DNA from: Halichondria panicea
Taxonomy: Eukaryota > Porifera > Demospongiae > Suberitida > Halichondriidae
Assembly (NCBI RefSeq): GCF_963675165.1
Contig: NC_087382.1
Span: 6,434,315 to 6,498,314, forward strand
Length of the DNA stretch: 64,000 nucleotides
Direction of reading: 5' to 3'
Shown: positions 60,701 to 64,000 of the stretch, piece after piece
How the letters are laid out: each line of letters starts with the position of its first letter
Numbering within the stretch: the first letter of the stretch is position 1
Program-made: the position numbers and the translations under genes
The notes under the pieces: generated by a model
Database searches by the model: none
The model's input: only the letters and a program-made list of their open reading frames with translations
What the model was told of the DNA's origin: nothing

Positions 60701-63700
60701 ATATGGCAGAAGTAGCAGTCACTGAAAAAGCTAGCTTTGATGAAGGGAAGGAGTCTTCTCTTTTTTTCATTATGATGGAGACTGTGTTTGATGCAATCGA
60801 CACTAATCGTGACGGCTACCTACAAATGAGCGAGTACGCGGCAATGAATAAGGCAAGCAACTTCGATGATGGCACTGCTAAGATCCTGTTCGATATCATC
60901 GACAAGAACCATGATGGAAAGCTTTCTAGGAAAGAGTTAATGGAATACAACATCAAGTTCTGGTTCACTCCTGATGATCCTGAAGCCGCTGGCTTGTTCG
61001 GGGCCAAGTTTGAACAAAACTAACGAGCTACGGTCAAGAAATACAGTACATGTATTTTTTTAGAACCAAGCAGTCATATATCATGTCTATTGGTCAGTGT
61101 AGGAGAACTTATCTTAGAAAATTATGTAGTGCAAGTACAAATAAATGTATCGCAATATTACATGTACGCTTCATAAATTCTATTACCGTATAGCGGGAAA
61201 GTTTCGTGGGGTAAAAAATTAGAGAAGCAAACCCAACCAAATTTACTACCAAGTTGCCAACTTTTCTTATTTCCCCATAACTGAGCATGTACCGGGGCCT
61301 AGGCTAAGGGAGTGACAAGACTAGACTAACAGAAGTAATACGAAGTAAGCATTGAGCACTATAAATTCATTTTGGCATGTCACAACTGTCAATAGCATCC
61401 GCCTTCCTATTCACTACATGTAAACCCCAACACATGCGTATATACACTGCATGGCATGATTACGGAGAATTGTGGATTCTAACCCGAGGCTTACCCTGGT
61501 GCTGCCTTGTGAGCTGCTTCCACTGCTTCTCGAATATCCTTCCTGTTCCCCTCAGAGACTTGACCAATCACATCACCAGATTGTCCAATAACAGGGCGGC
61601 AATATGTAGCATCTGGTCGTTTTTGAGCACCTCCAATGTACATCTTCACAGTGTGGTCAATGCTGAGAGGAATAATCATGTACCATTCCGTTGAGACAGT
61701 GTACTAAAAATTCACTATGACTAAATAGTCTATTCATGGCTTGAAACACACAGAAATTGCACCTCAGATAATTATTTCGTAAAGTTTTTTTCCAGGGAAC
61801 GACCCCTGAATTAAACGTTCCCCCTCCCAGCTAAAAATCCTGTATGAAATCTTGTGTGATATAATGTTATGAAAGGAAATCAAAAAGCATTGCAACAACC
61901 TTCTGGAAAGTGTGGTGTGGGTGAACACAAGCAGTCTGGTCTGAGGCATGCATGCTACACCATGAAGTACTGTAACTCACACAGTAATTATGTTTTATGC
62001 ATGCATGTACATGTACAACTGTACATGTACCTTGGAGCTTGTGCTCCATCTATCTCCATGGTAGTGGGGTAGATTTGGAGTTGGTTTTGAGCAGGGTTCA
62101 AAGGTCTAGGTGCGACATTAGCCCCAAAGTCTTTCAGTTTGTCCTGGTCAACTACTGGGCGTGGTCTTTCCATCCAGGATGGCTTCACATACTCCATCAA
62201 ACCCTGGGAGGCACAATTGATTGTTACGAGATTCGTCTCATAATCAGAATACACTGTAGCTACATGACATGTACATACAGACTGTAAACAGGAATCAGTG
62301 GATCATGACTGCGATAATTCACTTTTTTGTACACACATAATAATTATTTGTACATGATACATGTAGGTGCATGTACTGTGTGCAGATGGCTACACTGTAC
62401 ACTAGGAGGACACATAAAATTTAATCACACATTCTACTGCAAATGAGGCGTGGTGAATGTGCATGTACACATAATTCAATCATGCATGCACAGGACACAA
62501 CACATTTACACATACATGTACACCTGTACACGAAACAATTATAAGCCCAGCATACACACACCAGTGCAAATGGGTGCTCTGCGTGTGCCACACAACTAAC
62601 CTCCTTTCCCCCGTCTCTCCCATAGCCACTCTCCCTGTACCCTCCGAACCCGGCTGCAGCGTCAAACTGATTGTGACAGTTAATCCAGCACGCTCCCGCC
62701 TTAAGACTGATGGCCACCTCCAAACCCAGAGAGACGTTCTCCGTCCAGACACTGGCTCCCAGACCAAAAACAGTGTTGTTGGCCAATGCTATGGCCTCTT
62801 TGGCCGTGCGAAAGGTAAGCACAGTCAGCACAGGACCGAAGATCTGCACACAGTGAGGGGTTGGTGAATATAGAATAGCATGAGCGGAGCATGTGCACGA
62901 AAATAAACAGGCCCTAGCTCTTCTCAGGGGCCTGGAATCGACGCTATATGCACATCGATCAAGTGCATGTAGCAACCAAAGACATGCACATTACGTAAAT
63001 TAACATACAGTTGCAAATACATATACAACTCATGTACAGATAACCACCATTCCTACCTCCTCCTGTACGCAGATAGAGACGGGCTGAACCTTGGTGATGA
63101 GGGTGGGTGGATAGAAGTTTCCCCCAGTTGGCATGCATGCACACGCCTGGTACACATCTGCACCCTCGGCCTTCGCTTGCTGGACGTATTTGTCAATGGA
63201 CTTGAGTTGACTTGGGTCCACGATCGGACCCATGTCTATGCTCTGTGTGTGAGTGTGTGTGGGGGAGGGGGGGGTTGAAGTTACACATAATAATTACGGT
63301 GCAATTGATTAATTAGTACTGGAGCCTTATCCAATGGAGTGAGGGAATAGCCTCCCACACCACTGAAAACTTTACATGTACACCTACAGCAACCTAGATA
63401 ATAACACACCATCGTCTTGTACATGTATGTATTCGACTTGACAGTATGTAGTAAAGAACCTTACATGTACCTTGTCTAGAGAGTCCCCCAACCGCAGTTT
63501 GGCCATCCTGTTCTTGATCTTGCTCACTAGTCGGTCAGCAATGTTCTCCTGCACTATCAGTCGACTGCCAGCACTGCACACCTGAATACAGGGAAGTGCT
63601 TTAAATGAGTTACCGTGATTTGGCAGGGTTGGTGACTACTAGAGTTCACAAGTTCACATGATGTTCTCTAGACAGATCGATTGTAAAGTACAAACATAAT

Positions 63701-64000
63701 TATTTATAGCCACCGTAATTACATGAACATGTTCAGTATCTGTTAAAGGCAAACCAATAGTGCATGGTTTAATCGAACCTAGGTTGGGATTTTAAACTGG
63801 GTGTACATAATGATAAAGGGTTCAAAATACTCTGCATGTATATGCATATAATCAGCATAACTTATAAATATACCTGTCCTTGATTGAAGTAAATGGCGTT
63901 AACCACACCCTCCACTGTGCTGTCCAGGTCGGCAGAGTCAAACACCACAAAGGGAGATTTCCCTCCCAGCTCTAGCGAGATCTTTTTACCTGTGCCAGCT
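51728..64000 (-). CDS. ALDH16A1: aldehyde dehydrogenase family 16 member A1, 5' end outside window (11 exons seen)
   Basis: Minus-strand exons: 63874-64000 (runs off the window), 63471-63581, 63057-63242, 62601-62843, 62031-62203, 61495-61662, 56152-56356, 55817-56002, 55526-55632, 53825-53942, 51728-51802. All joins are in phase; 566 aa are visible (human is 802). First ALDH domain: [14 protein letters not shown] with the general-base Glu, then [13 protein letters not shown] with a Cys at the catalytic position, [11 protein letters not shown], and the C-terminal [14 protein letters not shown]. After a linker comes the second, shorter ALDH-like domain typical of ALDH16 ([56 protein letters not shown]). 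Vertebrate ALDH16A1 has lost the catalytic Cys; this protein keeps Glu and Cys, so it may be active. The second domain shows no catalytic Cys. The 5.1-kb intron 56357-61494 hosts an EF-hand gene on the other strand. Confidence 0.93.
51895..51998. repeat. short palindromic element in the last ALDH16A1 intron
   Basis: 'tgcggcgcagctcaa...ttagcc' at the left is the inverse of 'ggctaatttgagctgcaccgcgca' at the right. Confidence 0.6.
52269..52662. repeat. about 394-bp TIR element, TACCATATTTACTTGATTAA ends
   Basis: Left 'accatatttacttgattaaa' with 'cgcccatttcgtttaaacgc'; right end the inverse 'cctaatcaagtaaatacggt'. Internal purine run (ga)n near 52450. Lies in the last ALDH16A1 intron. Confidence 0.8.
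54059..54267. repeat. TIR element, TACCGTATA family, copy 2
   Basis: Starts 'taccgtatagcaggtatatt', shares 'aactttcgcaga', 'gaatagcaacctttttgcc' and 'ctcgaaataattata' with 5210-5418. Right end eroded ('tatatccgcc'). Confidence 0.7.
56548..57060. repeat. dispersed ~0.5-kb family, copy 7
   Basis: Starts at 'tgatgcctcggtggagatgc' and ends 'gcgcatgcgcaccgaggcat'. Nearly full length; lies in the ALDH16A1 intron that hosts EF-hand gene 2. Confidence 0.8.
57136..57211. repeat. 76-bp imperfect palindrome
   Basis: 'ggtatctatgtgttatagtg' + 'tccc' at the left is the near inverse of 'gggacactataaccatagat' + 'acc' at the right; the loop includes 'gagggctttgcccgaggg'. A small MITE or foldback. Confidence 0.75.
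58112..59592. repeat. composite foldback (two nested pairs of inverted arms)
   Basis: Outer arms: 58112-58172 ('gcatgcaactc', 'atcgaaattcaaatgatat') against 59553-59592. Inner arms: 58176-58345 ('tataaatagattagcctcct', 'tgttctttgtcatag', 'gagcctgccttgctaagtc') against 58778-58920. No coding sequence seen between them. Confidence 0.7.
60076..60270 (+). repeat. tandem duplication upstream of EF-hand gene 2
   Basis: 'aatgcaattgttgcaagatc' + 'aaag' through 'ttatacattagtgaagcatt' + 'ggagt' occurs at about 60080-60150 and about 60180-60245, followed in each case by a 'cagtcagcaa'-like tail. Ends about 180 bp before the start codon. Confidence 0.85.
60454..61023 (+). CDS. photoprotein-like EF-hand calcium-binding protein, paralogue 2 (intronless, nested in ALDH16A1 intron)
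   Basis: 189 aa, one exon. Same plan as the 48535 copy: EF loops [24 protein letters not shown] and [12 protein letters not shown], degenerate second EF position, end [20 protein letters not shown]. One extra Ser at about residue 102 and roughly 25 substitutions, concentrated in residues 55-95 between EF1 and EF3; the calcium loops are nearly unchanged, suggesting purifying selection on binding. It lacks the aequorin His and the C-terminal Pro, as does paralogue 1. It lies on the opposite strand within ALDH16A1 intron 56357-61494. The 5' flank 'acacaagca' before ATG and the 3' 'attggtcagt' segment are shared with paralogue 1, so the duplication included UTRs. Poly(A) signal at 61140. Confidence 0.9.
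   Translation: MAAAYKNSPKWVKRMEELFGQSDFNKDGYLSIQDFDMWSDNLEKEVKAEPALLKKVRKTTQDFWETVGLKQGVLLSREKFVENMAEVAVTEKASFDEGKESSLFFIMMETVFDAIDTNRDGYLQMSEYAAMNKASNFDDGTAKILFDIIDKNHDGKLSRKELMEYNIKFWFTPDDPEAAGLFGAKFEQN
61140..61145 (+). terminator. candidate poly(A) signal of EF-hand gene 2
   Basis: AATAAA about 117 bp past the stop codon, in the right orientation and distance. Confidence 0.55.
61187..61216. repeat. left-end fragment of the TACCGTATAGCGGG element
   Basis: 'taccgtatagcgggaaagtt' followed by 'tcgtggggtaaaaaatta' matches the left TIR of 8999-9201; no right end was found. Confidence 0.6.

Overview
Eukaryotic, animal-type nuclear DNA. Genes are split by GT-AG introns, with orthologues of UPF1, isovaleryl-CoA dehydrogenase, ALDH16A1, UBXN8 and CHCHD1. 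The sequence is AT-rich and full of short terminal-inverted-repeat (TIR) elements, microsatellites and one decayed LINE. An intronless photoprotein-like EF-hand pair and a receptor tail full of tyrosine motifs suggest an early-branching animal. A sponge is my best guess, but this is inference only. Exon junctions were worked out by hand; every listed join in the recognised genes keeps frame, and the lengths match the families.

Layout. 1-693 (+): 3' end of a single-pass receptor with a tyrosine-rich tail. 1502-3599 (-): 3' part of an unrecognised gene. 6385-17982 (+): complete 9-exon IVD (423 aa), with introns full of MITEs and tandem duplications. 18787-20505 (+): a secreted 272-aa protein with two clear and one degenerate cystine-knot modules; I recognise no orthologue. 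21064-24179 (-): CHCHD1/mS37, head-to-head with UBXN8 (24430-28458, +) across 250 bp. 29506-40677 (-): 21-exon UPF1 (1082 aa). 40678-43979: repeat-rich spacer with an orphan putative exon pair, a 0.2-kb tandem duplication and an 18-bp minisatellite. 43980-48064 (-): degenerate CR1/L2-like LINE with a PHD finger, endonuclease and reverse transcriptase. 48535-49101 and 60454-61023 (+): two photoprotein-like EF-hand paralogues. 51728-64000 (-): ALDH16A1, 5' end outside the window; the second EF-hand gene lies on the opposite strand inside one of its introns.

The genes do not form a pathway. They are mostly housekeeping: leucine catabolism, nonsense-mediated decay, mitochondrial translation, p97/ER function and aldehyde metabolism. 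The lineage-specific items are the cystine-knot protein, the receptor tail and the EF-hand pair. Repeats explain much of the non-coding DNA: a ~0.5-kb dispersed family (seven main copies plus a fragment), at least six TIR/MITE families, several recent tandem duplications and a MULE-like element with an intact 9-bp target-site duplication. No rRNA, tRNA or CRISPR was recognised.
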